Shown: positions 47,000 to 61,804, counted from the stretch's first letter. The stretch is 64,000 bases of DNA from Hymenolepis diminuta (GCA_900708905.1 CAADRB010000011.1:612062-676061); one strand, 5' to 3'. Numbers and translations are program-made. The notes: generated from the letters alone by a model not told the origin.

Positions 47000-49320
47000 A
47001 ACGAATTTAGGCAAAGTAGATTCCATAGGGTGCGTGTGATTCGTTGCTTGACACTATCCCTGGTTCTGGGTGTAACTTCATGTCATTTTTTGCCACCTAA
47101 ACAGGGATTATAGTAGAAAGTTCAGAGATTGAGTAGAATTTTTAAGAAAAATTTAAAGAAATAGCGGTCTTAGATATATAATAAACACTGGGAGACATTT
47201 TAGCATCAATCTTTGCAGAAAAACTCTTTATTTCTGTGGTTAGGCTCCCAAGAATTTCGTTAAGAATGAAGTAATTCACCGTGTATTTAAATTATGGTTG
47301 TAAATGGCGCATAATATAAATCGGCCCACCTATAACAAAAATTACGTTCTATATTGATATGTTTGTTGGAGTATTTTTGTCTCAGAATGCTGTCGGGTTG
47401 TATTTGCAACTAGTGCAATTTCTTAGGAAATCTTAGAGTCGGTTACGGTATCCTACAGAACAGAGCAGATCATAACAGAATCTCAAAATAGCCAGCCTCA
47501 ACTTATCCAAAATAAGAAAATACAATAGAACTTAAGGTATGTAAAATCAAGAACATTACTGTGGTTCTCGAATATATTATTCACAAAAATATTAAAAGAT
47601 GGCCCACTTAGATTTTGGTCAACTAATGAGTCCAGCATATTTGGCAATTAAACTACAGACAGGGGGGCCGTTTATACAATGGATCATTGTCAGGTATAAA
47701 TTAGAAAGAAAGCACACATTCTTCGGTGTGACTGGTCTGCCATAAAAAATCGAATTATATTTCTCAAACTGTAGAAATTTGCCTACCAAATTCGAGCAAT
47801 CCGCTTGAGAATAAAGAAATAAAACGCTACCAATTTAATGACATTTTCACAAAAGAGAATGTAATATTTTAGCGCTATCAGAAATTAGCATCACTTATCT
47901 GGGCTGCGTTGGGAATAAAAACATTTAGGATTCTATAGCCCAAATTAAAACCGCCCCCCTTACTAGTCTTAAATATATGAACCATACAAAGAGTGTCAGT
48001 TTTGTCGCTCAATATCTAATCTGAAACTTTCCCATAGGTTAGCGACCAATCAGCACAATTTCATTACTTCTTAATGGAAATGGAGTTGTCAAATACCATC
48101 AACGCATCCAAGATATTCGCGTAACTTGAACTTCTCCTTCAATATTTTAATTTGCTTTCGCAGCATACAAAAAGAAATGGCAAGAATTAAAAGTATTAAT
48201 TTAAATTAATATAATAGAATGAAACAAATGAGACCGCAATAAGCACTTACTTTTAACGGACATGCAGTTTTATATCTGACATATGTTACTCATATAAAGC
48301 AAATTCATTACAATCGAAAGTGTCCTAATAAGGACAATCAAACAAAAGCCAAATATTGATGATGGAATGAGAAAAAGTAGAACGAGAATTTAAACAGACT
48401 TATATTGTCTAATCTTGGACGCGTCATGTTGCTAACACTTTACTTGATTAATCTATATTTCTTCGACATGCCCTATTTCGCATTTAAATTATAGAATCAA
48501 ACCCCTATGTAGCGTTGATGATTAGAAATTACTGACCAGTTAAGTAAAGTGGCCATGATTGTCTGATAGCATGCTGAGGTTTAATTAATTATCCTAAGAT
48601 ATTAAAATAATAAATGAAGGTTGTTTCACACATTGTTCCTCTGCACCACATAACAAGATTTAAGCTCTAAATGTGACGAAAACAAGGAGACACAAATGGG
48701 GTACGCACCACGTCAGAATTAGCACACATGACATGGCGTCATGAGATCAGGTGACAAGAATGTCATCCCGAAATGACGTGGACGTCACAAGTTGCGTATT
48801 GACAAAGATTATTAACAAGGCATGTTGAAAAGCTTATACGCAGTTGAAAATTAATACTAGATAAATGGCGTGTAGAAAACTGGGTGTACATTGGTTTAGA
48901 TCTTAATTAACTATATCTTCAGTGAGATGGAAACAGAATTTATCCGGATAGCTCATTTACAAATATTAGCTCTTCGTTGAATGAATGAGGCCAAGATGAA
49001 AATTTTGTAAAGTTTAATATCACGTCAAGAGAGAGCTGGTGGTACCCAGCCCATTACTTTTGATTAGAACTCGAGCAGAATCGTTTGAAACATTCGTTGA
49101 GCCTGTTCTACTTTACAGTTGTCTACTATTATTTATCGCAAGGTGGATGATAACGGATGACGAATGATACTGAACCTGTACAGCCGAAGGTAAATGAACG
49201 TTGAAGTGCTAATAGTAAATGTTTGTTTGAGGAACCTCATCACATAACTTTGGAAGTTTTGACGCATTCCCTGGGCACGCCAGCACCGGCAGGTTGGCGC
49301 AGTTGTCAAGCTTTTATTAG
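47000..49320. other. Retroelement-derived or unassigned sequence
   Basis: This stretch is upstream of the integrase in element orientation, where RNase H and RT would be expected. No motif could be read with confidence on the minus strand, so it may be deleted or too decayed. No host gene was seen. Confidence 0.35.
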
Positions 49321-49324
49321 ATTT

Positions 49325-49570
49325 CCAATCACCCAAATGTCGAAAACTTAAAGTCTCCAATCAAAAGAGTTGGCTTAGGAAGCTCAGCGCTTATGTGACG
49401 CAGGTGGTTGGTGAGAAAGAGTGTACAGTTTGGATGTGGAATGCCAAATGGGTGTGAGAGTTAAATAGAAATAGTCTGTGTGGACGACCGGTGTCAACGA
49501 CTCCTCAAAAGCACATGTAAGATTAGAAGGCTCCAGTGAGCAGATCATCATCGAATGACATCAAAATCAC
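49325..49570 (-). mobile_element. LINE (non-LTR retrotransposon) endonuclease relic
   Basis: A minus-strand frame of about 75 codons ends with LTNHLRHISAELPKPTLLIG, then DFKFSTFG, then a stop. In CR1/Jockey-type elements the apurinic endonuclease domain has a helix followed by P-x-L-x-x-GDFN and then a D/W. Here GDFK replaces GDFN and the following tryptophan segment shifts frame (GDWKSNKS in another frame). Upstream, VVHTDYFYLTLTPIW occupies the place of the beta strand before it. The fragment is too short to assign a clade. Confidence 0.45.
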
Positions 49571-49574
49571 CACC

Positions 49575-52500
49575 AAGTCGTCAGAATTTCATATCCAATG
49601 GATGGGTGTTTTAAGACCTATGTCAAAAGAGTTTGATCATGATGTTCGATGAAAACGTACCACCCTGAATTTCATAATAGCGGCGATAGAGGATAATCTA
49701 GTGGATTGTGAAATAACATAATGAAAAAGAAAGATAGACTGAAAATTTTAGATGTGGATAGTAAAGGTGGGATTCTTGACTTGTTTCTGAAAATCCCAGA
49801 CACTGCTTGAATCGAGTGAGCAATCTTTTCTGAATAGATGAGTTCTGATTAGAAATTGTTATATTTTTGCTTTGCCATGGATAATAATTTCTAGTACAAG
49901 AACTCTAGTTCGATTGTTCTTTTAAATGTTCTTAAAATGGATTTTTTCCTTCATTTTATAATTTAGAATATTAATAAATTTTTAAATTAAATTATTTCAT
50001 TTTTAAAGAAAGAGTCAAAACAAAATGGCAACAGCAAAGGAGAATTTTATATCTCTGCAGTAAATCCTCGAACGCAATATCTCGAAACTAACTTTAATTC
50101 CTCGTTAGTCTGAAAATAGATATTTCTGCTCCCCGTTTATTTCCCTCCTATTCACAAACACATCAATTATCCAGATTTATTGCGTCCTTTTCATGAAATT
50201 ATTAAGTACTTCTATTTGCAGACATTGTTGTAATTCATAAAATTTTATGCTAAAAGTGCTAAGTGTACCCTTATTCAGGTTCAGGCCTTTTATCAATTAG
50301 CATAATCGTTTGTGCTTTTTGTAAAGTGAGGGTAAATATTTCATTATTGAATAAATTTAAAACAATAATCATAACAATATTCAAGATTCTGATCAGCCAA
50401 TGTTCTACAAATGTGCTACAAAATTTGAGAAAAGGGAAAAGTGAGAGTTTGTAAGTAAGTTTTATTAATAAACATTTTAAGAACGAGATTTGAGGAATTA
50501 GGCGGTGGACTGGGGGTTTGATAATTCTTCTTACCCAAGTTTTACCTGAACAGTTTGTTCTCAAATATCATAGTTTTAATAGTCACTTTCTTAACTTAAA
50601 GAATACAGCTATTTCAAATTTGCTAAATGATCAAATACTTTTTGTGCTGGGTCGAGATTTCAAACGGTTGCGTTATTATTCCTGCTGATATTTCTTATTT
50701 TCAATTGCTTCTATGCACAGTTTTTAAACTGACGAATGCACTTAAAGGTAAAATGCTGGATATGGTTAATAATTGAAGTACATTTCTTTCGTTTTAAAGG
50801 TAATTCAAACTATAATCTTTACTCAAAAATAGACAGTTTTATACGTCTTTCGCTTAGGTAAAAATTGTTTCTGGAAATATCCGAATTTGATTTTTTTAAT
50901 TATGCATATTCATGTCTGGAAACAAAACTAAATAATGTTGTGTATTTTCTAATTCTGATTCCGTTTTAAAATAATCATAATAAATAAAGACTTGTTTTTT
51001 CAGTCAATTTTCCGGATCAAACTTTATTTTGACCTATCGTTTATAAAAGTTCAAAACTTTTTTATTATCTCTATTAAATATGGTTCCTTAATGGATCTTT
51101 AATATTTATTCTGTTCAACATCAGTCAATTAAAGTACCCCTACCTACGTTCAAGAAATTATTGGCAAATCTATTACACTGATTATTCTTGAACTAAAACA
51201 AAGGAAACAATAAGCCGACATAAAAGATTCTACACCACTAGGCGTAAATGGATATGTTCAAATTCTAAAAGCCCACACGCAGTTCATATAAAGAATAAAA
51301 GAAATCTGCCATATGTTTGGATAATTCAATTATTTTTCTTCAATTAAATTTTGTTGCAATGTAAGTAGATATTTAGATGCAAAATAACTGAAACAGTCCC
51401 GAATGGAAAACTTCAAGAAATAAGGAGAATTTTATTATTAAATTATAAACAACTTATGGTACGACAAATTATAAAGTTTATTGATTTAAATGCTCCCAAA
51501 ATTATTATAAGTTGAATTTTTACTATGACATACGAAATGAACTATGCCTGATAGAGCATCACAATGTTTGTGACTACAAAGGATTTTGCTATCACTTCAA
51601 ACCCAGAGGTATGATAATCAACAAAGATGTTGGTTACAATAGCGGGATATTCAGAGCATGTCTGACTACTACACATCTCCATTAAAGCACTTTAAGAAGT
51701 GGAAGACCAAGCTTACATTAGATGAGCAGTACCTATAGAGCTCTTCAAAATTAAACATTTATCTATCTAAGGCCTGCGGATTTAGGATAATAATAAGCTG
51801 CTCATTACCAGAGAAGGTCATATTTTTGCTTTTTCAGCCTTGAGAGGGAAATAAATGGAATGAAGTAGCAGCATTTATCACTATAATTAAATAACCAGTC
51901 AGTAATTATTCAATAGCACAATCAAGAATTCGCTCAATCAATAATACAAAGAATTATTAAATTTGAATTTCGAACATGAATAGCCTTTTAGGAGAATAGA
52001 GAACAACATAAGTTCAAAATTCTAAGGAAGTAAAACCATTTGATATCAAGATCACAATTTCAATACCTTTCCGATCACCTCCCCCGTACCATTTATTGCT
52101 CTTACTGATACTCGAATTCAGTTGCTTTTCACAATGAAAGATTGTAAATCATTTCCCACTGTAAAAGTATATAATAAAGAAATGGATCAAACATCTAGAA
52201 TCTGACGTATAATATTGATCAATCGAGTTAAGAAGTGGTTTCTCCTGCATTCTCTCAGCCGCATAATTAAATTAGGCGAAAGAGACTAAAGCATTGCCTT
52301 AACTTCAGCTATCGTGTTTATTTTGTCAGAGCAAGCGTGCATGTTGAACGTTTGTGCGTTTTATAATTTCAGGATTGTTTAACTCCTTGAGACTGCTACA
52401 AAGCTCGGAGAGATTCGTTGCCTTTCATGAAAAAGCCAAATCTGGGTGTTGGATTTTAAATTATTGGAATTAGAAAGTAAGATGATCATAATTTATCCAA

Positions 52501-54055
52501 GTTATTAACATCATATTCTTTCTGCATATAAAAATATATATTAATCATAACTTTAAATATCCGTTTGGTAGCAGAATAAAGTGCTAAATTGGAAATTAAA
52601 AGGGCTATTTTGGTAATTAAGAAGTGTAAAATTGATCTGAATTGCGGTATAATCCTTAGAAAATAATCTGCTTCGACAAATTATTCATTATTTTTAGTGT
52701 TTATAGAGTTCTGGTATGGAAAAAGCCGGATTAAGCATATTTTAATAGTAGGATTTAATAAAAAATAAAGCTATACACATGTCTGACCCTTGAATACTAC
52801 TTCTGAACAGTACGTAATATACATAAATTGGTGTTTGTATTCAAAATTTTATGAAAGGTGAGAAAGTTTTAATTTTCACAATTTTGCATTCTCTGTAATG
52901 TAATATATATCCCAAATTTCTATATCAAGATGTGCTGACGAGCCTACAAGTTCAAAAAATAAATGCGGAATTCTAAATTATTTTCTCCATTTATTTTTAA
53001 AAGTGCTAACTCTTTGCAGGGTGTGTCATATATATTTAACAAGAGACGCAGAATGCAATGACATTATACTACTCATCGGCAAGCAGACCTTATTAACACA
53101 GAGAAAATTGTAAGCCGAAGAGTGCCCAATTAGTTCTAATGCAGTTAAATCAAACGAGTCTACTTCAGACTTTCGATTACCCATCCTTGTTGAAACATAT
53201 TTCTTCAAAGTTGCATTGTGTTCGTTCTCTATAATTGTATAGTGAAATCATTTGATCAATAGAAGTGTACTCCGTCCTCTCGGTAATTGAACATCTGTTC
53301 AACAATCTTTTGGTGTCATCGACACAACTGCATCTGACTTACACCCAGTAACATAACGCGAAAAATCAAAATGCTGTAACCTCGAGAATATGTTCCCTTA
53401 ATACTGACCAAGCTTTGATATCTTCCATTGAAAGAATGATTTTGGTAGGTTAGACCACTTGATCAATCAAATACTCTTTCTTTATTCTTGTCCGGCTTAA
53501 TTCCCAAAAGCAAAGGAGGACTGCAAACTCCTTGGACATGTTCATCTATTGGCAAATCCTGTACTGGCTTCTCTACAACTCTATCACCTACACAAAATGA
53601 CCAAAAAGTAAGTTTAATTTATAAAGCACCTCATCGTATGCAAACATGTCAATGCTAGAATATTTGAATCACCTCCGAAAGTACATGGGATGCTGGAACA
53701 GATTCAAAAAATAACTCTTTTAATAGGGACTTCCATAATCCACATTCTGCATATGCCTGATACCGTTAACTAGAATTTACTGTTGAATTTCTGAATATAA
53801 ACGAAATTTTCCGAATCATTTAAAATTACTCATCCACACGTTTCCATTGTTCTGTTATCTTATTGTGAGACAGAAAGTGCTTCAGTAATTTGAGTGTGAA
53901 ATCGTCTTCTCCGGAACATCCTCTTTACGAAATCAAACTGCCTTCCCTGGACGCTCCTAATCGATATAGATTACAAGTAATTTGACACTCAGGAAGCATA
54001 TTATATTACACATCTGCAGATTTTATTCTTTTTGCAAAATTTGGATAAAGAATTC
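49575..54055. other. No supported gene
   Basis: Read on both strands. Some minus-strand peptides between 53.2 and 53.6 kb (for example VEKPVQDLPIDEHVQGVCSP) may be a further decayed part of the element at 54.1 kb, but no motif fixes that. The two opposed frames around 50.3-50.56 kb have no features. Confidence 0.4.
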
Positions 54056-54059
54056 TACT

Positions 54060-54250
54060 TTGTCTGCATGTACATAGCAAACAACGCTGCCTATGAGATA
54101 TTTGTCGAACTGGTGTGTTATCCAGTCAATTCATGAGAAATTGTCTTGGCTCAGTCTACGTGTCGCCAATCCTATTCTGTCGCCTGTTTCTGCCAGGCTC
54201 CACTACTGCCGTCTAGAGTTTTACTTCCTTCTCCCTGGACTGAATTGTCT
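54060..54250 (-). mobile_element. Ty3/Gypsy RNase H relic
   Basis: Minus-strand segments in family order: DNSVQGEGSKTLDG (like the DAS-x-x-G-x-G start of RNase H), then IGLATRRLSQDNFS (like the YASR-x-L segment), a stop and IDW, then HQFDKYLIGSVVCYVHADK (like the KF-x-x-Y-x-x-G, then TDHK segment). The order and spacing fit Ty3/Gypsy RNase H, but stops and frame changes are frequent. It is a separate insertion from those at 22 and 46 kb. Its flanks are too decayed to find LTRs. Confidence 0.5.
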
Positions 54251-54259
54251 CGCCAAAAC

Positions 54260-57200
54260 TGACAATTTTAGCATCATATCCCTGAAACTATTTTTCATGG
54301 TTATGATCTGCGTGAAATAGTTCTTCAAACTACTGGATTCTCAGTTATTGTACAAGTATGTCCATGCTTCCAATCATTTCATACGGATAGAAGGTAGATC
54401 GTTACTGCTAATTCTACCGTCTCGATATTAATAACCGAAATACGTATATCATTCACTGCGATATTTCGTAAAAAGAAGTGTCTACAGATGCTCTTTTTAT
54501 TCCTCTGAGTTAAATTCATTTCCCATCGAATCTCATGAGGAAGATTTATTTTAGAGATTAAACTTGAAGCATGAAAACAATTGCTTGCTTGGATCAGTAT
54601 AGTTAAAGAAAATTTTCTCTGAAATTGATTCAAGCTCATATCATACTGCCACATATAATTAGTCAGTAATTACCTTTACTAAATGTATGGACCCAGTTCT
54701 CTGTGCCATCTAAGTATTTCATCGTAAAAACCTCGTTGATCAATAATCAGTGCAGTATTAGAAAATTCTGCCCAGAATATTCACACTCTTCAGGGAGCAA
54801 TACCAACGGATGGTGCAATTTAAGTGGAGCAATGGAAAGTAATATTTCTTGCACAAACGACTATGGCATAAAAAGGTAGCATTTAGCAATAATGCATCTT
54901 CTTTTCTTTCTTCTCCTTTAGTGATTGATGGCACTCCTAATTAGAGAATGTAATGAACATATTAATTTCTTTCCAATCTGTTGGTCGATAACAAATTTTC
55001 ATGACACCGTATATGATAGTTTTGCATCTAACTATTCAGTGAATAATGCAATACTTTCTAAACCAAGAATGATGACATGTGCAAGTTAATTTCAATATTT
55101 TGACAAATAAATAGATATACTCAATCTCTTGAACTTTTCCAGATTTCTGAAATTTGAAAAATTCAAAAACAGATTGTTATATGATTTTTTGTCAATATTT
55201 ATACATATTGGTCTGCGAATAATATGAAATATTTATTATCAACAGTCTAGACACGGTGTATCTCAATCTACTGATTGTTATTTTCTTCCGTTTTCATAGG
55301 TTCTTTGATTAAATTTCAAACACAGAAATTGTTTGCAACTAAACATAGGCCTAGACGTAAACATAGGATCCTAAGTAAAATTAAAATTGTGCAGCGATGC
55401 AATTTTAGTTCAGGGGAATTGATCTGTGTCGTCAATATTCCCTTTTATCTTTGCAGTGTGGTCTCGAGTTCTGAATGATCATATGAAATCATCCAACCCA
55501 AAATCCAAAAATTCACAATATTAATTTTCATGAAAGTAGCAGAAATCACTGCTACCTTCACGATTTTCCCTTGTGAAAACTGTATCCTTGAGTTTTGAAT
55601 TTCTCCACATCGAAATGAGTGTGTTCTTCTGTGATTACCTCTTTCCTACCATAACACCTAAATGAATTGTTTCTAGATTTAATGTTAATAAATCCACTTT
55701 ATTAAATATCCCGTCATGAATACGAATCGGACCAAAAAAGGCGTCTACCTCTCTCATTTTTGCTTTCAAGATAGAGTTCAAGAATACTTGACGATTACCT
55801 TTCTAGTTACGACATTATTTTCCAGGATTTTCTTGTAATAACAGAAGGTCGTATTTATGGAAATAATTCTTTCGATTGATTGAACAGCCATGCATTCGAT
55901 ATATTTGTTCAAAAGCACACATTTTTGAGCGTAAAGTACTAGAAGAGTGGTTTCATAGCTAATTTCTTCTTTACCAGCTTGTATCCAGTGGTAAAACTGT
56001 TAAGTAAACAAAGTCAAAATGGCGGTTTTATAGCGTAAGAGTGCTGAGATCTTTATGGAGAACTACGTTTTAATTATTTTGCGCATATTTACCTTTTCGT
56101 AATTGTGCATAAGATTTCCCTATAGATATGCAATAAATTAAAAACCTGTGGTACTGTAAGAAAAATTCCATGTCCTTATCCAATCACAGCTGTCGGGATT
56201 GATAGTTCCAATGGATTTTGTATCAAAGGTACTTAACAAATGAGTTGAGTGCCTTAAAAAGACTAGCAGTGAGAATTCAAGATTTTTTAAATCTGCTACA
56301 CCAATGGCCACGCATTTTGTTTTACGGAGTCTAATCGCTTAAAATACCCTTAATTTTGGAAGACGCGCCACTAGCAAGCATTCTGAATACCAGTTGAATG
56401 GCTTTGAAAATGGAGGACATGTTTGGAATAATATTTATAGACACAATTGTTTTAACCAAGATGACAAGGTCTTAAGAATTTGACTACAATCCTTCACTAA
56501 TTATTAACGCATTATTGCTCTATGCCGACAAAAATAAACGAGAAAATTTTGTTATTTCCTTCCTCTGACCCTCAATTCAAGGGAAGCGAGTCGTGGAATA
56601 AGTGATAATAAATAAACTGGTTACGTCATTCATGCAAGTGAATTCTCAGTTAAGTGTTCATCTAGTTCGATAAAGCTTTGACTTCGTTTTAAACTAAAAA
56701 TTTTTAAATGATTTATGACATTTAGGATTCGCCACAATCTCAAACTCTGACAGTACTTTTAACGAAAATAAAAATTGATTATAAGTGGTATTTCAAATTT
56801 TGTTAAAAGTTTTAGCTGGTTTCACCTCTGTAAATCACATCTTGCATTAGCAAAGTGCCGGGTGAAAATGAAAGCAGAAGTAACACAGCCATACATTCTT
56901 TAAACTTGTGCAATTTCAGATACTGGCTTTTTCTTGACATCAACTAAATTGAACTTGGATCTTGAAATAGGAGGCCACGAAATTAGGTCAATTTCAATCT
57001 TCATTCGTACGAAGATTGTCTTGAAGCTAATCTCCAACAGAAATTAATTCCTCAGATATTCTGTTGGCGTTAAGGACAAGACGATAACTGTACCTGCTAA
57101 AAACGATATCTTTATATTTTTTCTCTTTATTTGGTAACTGTTAAATTGGAAGCTCAAAATCTTTATGTCAAATTCGTATTTATAATACAAGCATTAACTA

Positions 57201-60200
57201 ATTATTCTACTGTTCCAATGAACTTAATATGTTGAACACTAATTAAATTAATAAATGATCTCATTTACTGTGCTGGAATTTCCATGTGTGATAAAATGGT
57301 TCTGCTTATATAAATTCCTTTAAGATAGGCTAACATTTTGTTTGTTGCATATCCGGACTCATTAGTTTTTGTAGCATCACATTTATTCAACTTAAGGTAA
57401 GAAGAACAAGGATACCTATGGCCAATATTTGGTCATGGATATGGCATAAATTTTTTTGACATATCTTCTGAATCACCTTTATTCCAGAGGTGTTCCGAAT
57501 GCTATAGGAGTTAGTACTAGCTACCAGTCCAGACTCGGGACTTGAAAAAGGCAAGGTCGATGAATCCTAACTGAAGATGGTTGGAAATGATAAAGCCGAT
57601 CATTTGTTTATTAAGAGTGAATGAGACGTATGTAGAAAAATTGAAACACAGAAAGCCATTAGCTCTGAGAACATGGGATCATTCGCTATAGGGATATCTT
57701 CAATCCAAATGCTGAAGAATGTCAGTATGTTAGACACCATCTGCATCAATACTTCTTTCTGTAACTTTGATGAGAGAGCTGCAGATCGGTAAAAGATAAA
57801 GATTAGCATTTTGATTTCTTTTCCTGCTTAAAGATAGTGATTCTACAATAATACAACAAAATTTATTTTTCATAAAAAAATGAAATCTTGTTTTATGATT
57901 AAATTACACTGTTAATGTTCAATAGCTTAATATAAACTAGATGGGAATTTTTTCCCCTGTAAAGACATACAATCAATGACTGGCGAACTTATCTAGAACT
58001 GCTGTTTATATTAAGAGGAAAGGAGATTTCCTTTTCTTCAGAGGAAAAAACAATCCAGCCAACTAGGTAGATAATAATTTTACTTTTATGAGGTCCAATA
58101 GTGTAAACAAAACGTGGCCCCTCTCTGTAAGGTCATATTCCGCTTGATTAATGTTCAATAATATTGCGTGTCTGCAAAATGGGAAGTAAAATTATGCAGA
58201 TTCTATGTTGCAAAAACGGAATAATAGCTCCCCAGTATTAAGTACATGTTTGCTCTATATTGTAAAGAACCGATTTTTATAAGATAGAAAAACTTAAAAG
58301 AATAAATTCCCAAAATACTTGTCATTAGTAAGTTTACTTGCCTTCCAATTGTTCAGGCTAAGTTTCTACTTCGCATTCACTTTACCCCCAAATAGGTAAT
58401 TCTGTGGGTTGGCAACTAACAACATAATTCCTCACACTTAAGGCTAGTCTTGAGTGTACAGAGTGAAAAAATCTTCTTTTATTTACTTCTAGATGATTCA
58501 TTTATCTTTTATGCAACAGTGCTTTCCTTTGATATTAACTGACAGACGGAAAGTTGCGATAGCACCTGAAGAAAGCAGTAGCTCACTTTTCAAAGTCTAT
58601 TCAAATATTATTTTATTTTAACAAATTCCCTTTATCTTTTTATAAAAATGATTTTCATTCCCAGTCAAAAATTTTACCTAATCAAATTGTTAAAATAAAG
58701 TGTACTCACGTTAGTTCTTTTATATTAAGTGATAGTTGCTCTTGTCATTTGTTGGTATCTTGGCAATCAGAAAAAAATAAGTATATGAAGCGTTTGACCA
58801 TTCATCTAAACTAATTTAAAGGATACGAAAAGCAATAATTTTGAAGCTTGAATACGGTTGCATTTAAAAATGAATTATATCCAGGAGTGCAAAGACTCTA
58901 ATCTTAACGCGAATTCAAATTTTGTTAAAGATTTTGATTCCGATTTTATTTTCTACTTACACTTGATTTTCTTACCTTTTCATTATTATGCTCTTCTGCA
59001 AAATCAGAGGTAACAGGTTCGATGCGCACTCATTAAGCGAAATAATTACCCGTACTGGTGAAGTTAGACTAATAAAGAGGATGAGAGAATGTGCGTTCCT
59101 CACAATGATATTACTCCTCTGTCCTAGTTAAGTGTCGGAAAGCACTTCCTGAATGAACTTGAGAGTTATTTTTAATATTGCTGGCTGCATTTTTATCTAA
59201 ACAGTATCAAGTTTGCACCTTGTCAGTAATCATTTAGAAGATAGTTTCATAGGTGAGTTGATTTATTTCATTGCATTATAAATCATTCATATATATTATA
59301 AAAGAAACAACCACAAAATGAATCGTAAATGTGTACTCTTAATCTCAGTAATGAATTATTTCCTTCTCTGGTGAGTAACCCCTTGGATTATAAATTTTCA
59401 TAACTTCTATTCTATATGTGTTCAGAAATAATATTTCCTTGTCTTTTTTCATTAATTAACTGAGTAAATTGGATGTTCAAGATTTTTCAAAAAACGGCTT
59501 ACAGAATCGATTCAATTGTTTGAAAAGCCCCCTGATGCTAATAACTTTCGCCTCGTGGACAGACACTTCTCTTCCAATTTTCAGTAATTGCATCGAAACT
59601 ATTGAATACATAATAGACACACATATTTTCAATGGCAGATATTAATAAACTGACCATCGTCATTCGGATTGTTCGCATCACCAAGATATTTGATCAGCAC
59701 TCTTCTTTAAGAGAAAGGTTGAATCAAAAATTGAGCTCGGGAATAACAATATCAGATTCAATATCCTAAAATATCGCTCCTCCCTAAATACGTAAGTTTA
59801 GAACTTTCTATTTAATAAGTATCTTTTGTTAGTATTAATAGAGCAATTCCTCTGCAATGTTCTTGGATTTGCGAATACTTTCAAGAATTCTAAATGAGTG
59901 ACCAGCGACATATCCGCTGTGCTTGAATTCTGATATACCCATATTCCCTTCTCGTTTCCGCTATATACGCTCTGATACATGCATTCCACTGCACTGCGTG
60001 CCTTTACCCCAAACTATTATTCAACTTATGCCACTTACAAAAATCACAAAATGCTTTTTCAAATATATGGGTCCGGATAACAGGCAAAACTACGAGGATC
60101 TCTAATTTATCTATGTCAGTGACTCAAATGCTATCTTAATTAGTATCACTACAGCATCCTTTATTCTACCATAATCTGATTTTGATTATTTATTAATATC

Positions 60201-60475
60201 AGTGCAACTACTGTTCCTTTAATATCATAAACATTATGATTTTACTGAAATCGACGAGGTGACGTCATCATTTAATAGTTTCCTTCTAATATTTCATTCC
60301 AAACTTTTGTTCTTATTGCTTTAACACTAAGTAGGGTGATTCAGCTTATTCACTAAAATAGTACTTGACAAATCAGGTTCACTGTTCACTGATTATTTGC
60401 AGAACAGTAGTTAATAATCAGTTAAACAAAGTTGAGTCTATTATACCCACATCAATGAAAAATAACGATTCTTAC
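54260..60475. other. No supported gene
   Basis: No conserved segment recognised. A minus-strand segment, 55757-55639, reads MREVDAFFGPIRIHDGIFNK, then VDLLTLNLETIHLGVMVGK, and reaches a donor-like AAAGAG/GTAATC. It is noted as an unrecognised possible exon only. Frames at 54379-54654 (minus), 55275-55478 (plus) and 57600-57809 (minus) have no motifs. Confidence 0.4.
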
Positions 60476-60479
60476 CTGA

Positions 60480-60660
60480 AATCGGTCAACAGAAGGTCAA
60501 AAAGTGTCAAAGAGAAGCGGATTGGGAAGATGCTGGGATTAAAGTCAAAGTTTCAAGACGTCTTACTTTATTTGATTTTTAGATTCGGATTGTATAATAT
60601 TTACTTACTGGATATATCAAGTACCAAAACTCCGATTTTGCGTTTCGTTCTCTAAGTTGC
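60480..60660 (-). repeat. Dispersed repeat copy (inverted relative to the others)
   Basis: Its complement carries AAAAATCAAATAAAGTAAGA then a CTTTGACTTTAATCCCAGC-like block, matching the middle block at 42150 and 10360. The 96-codon plus-strand frame here (60365-60655) overlaps the repeat and is best seen as a chance frame. Confidence 0.45.
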
Positions 60661-61573
60661 TGATTGAATTCTTGTCTTTGATGTCGAATGTGATTTGCCA
60701 TTTGAAATAATAGAAGGAAAAGTACATTTAAATGGTACTCAGCAATTTATACTCGTAAAAGAGCGAAACTCAGTCGAAAATTGAGCCAAAATTCTCATTG
60801 GACAAAGGAATCTAATTATGTTGGATTTAATTTTTTATGTCTTTAACTAATACTATGCTGCAAACTAACGAATTGACAATGTTGAGCATGAGAGTGATGT
60901 CATTCCTCAATCTTTGAAACGTGAAAAATTCCAATTGTGTATTTGCACCGTTTTGTCTGCAAATTATCAATACTTCCATGCAGTTGAACTGCTTCTAAGA
61001 ACTCAACTAATTTACCCAAAGCCATGTCATCTTACGAAGTGAATAATCTTTCTGGGGAATAGCAACAAACACATCTTTGCTAAATCAAAATGACGACGTG
61101 TTGATCGGAACTATGATTATCTTTGACACTAGCAAGAAATAAACGAAAGAAAGGAAGACATGAAAATATGAATTATAAATTTTAATTACAGTGAATAGTC
61201 GTAACTCCAGAGTGAGTGGAAACTGAGTTATCATAAAGAATCCAAATAATGAAATACTGAGTCAAGTTTATCGTTTTGCGTCATTTGTTAGTCTGAAAAG
61301 CAGCCAAAAATAATCTGACAATTAGGACTGAATACATACATGGAAAACATGTGCATCCGAAGATGCAATACGCATCTTGAAATCAATTATTAAACTAAGC
61401 ACCGGCCAAATCAAATAATCCCGAATAACTCAATTAAAAAGAACTAAGAAAAAAGAAACACCTAAAGTGACTGGCTTCTTAGTCCACCATAAGCATTTTC
61501 GCCATCTACTTTCATCTTCCTTAACAAAATATAAAATTGTATATTATTTACTCTTTGAACAACAACAATTTTG

Positions 61574-61607
61574 ATATAATTTATTATTATTAATATAATT
61601 TATTATT
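61574..61607. repeat. Short AT direct repeat
   Basis: ATATAATTTATTATT occurs twice (61574-61588 and 61593-61607), separated by ATTA. It could be simple-sequence slippage or a small duplication. Confidence 0.7.
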
Positions 61608-61804
61608 CAGTGTAGCATAAGATTTCACATATTGGGAACTTTACCGCACGATCTGAGATATGTGAAGAACTTGTAAGGTCGTGTAAAATCATACCGCTTT
61701 TCTGAACTTTTGAATAAATTAAAATGAAGTGGCGACGCAGACCAGCATAATTAAACAATCAGCAATTAAGCACGGATGTTTTTTGATAAGAATTTAATCA
61801 CTAA

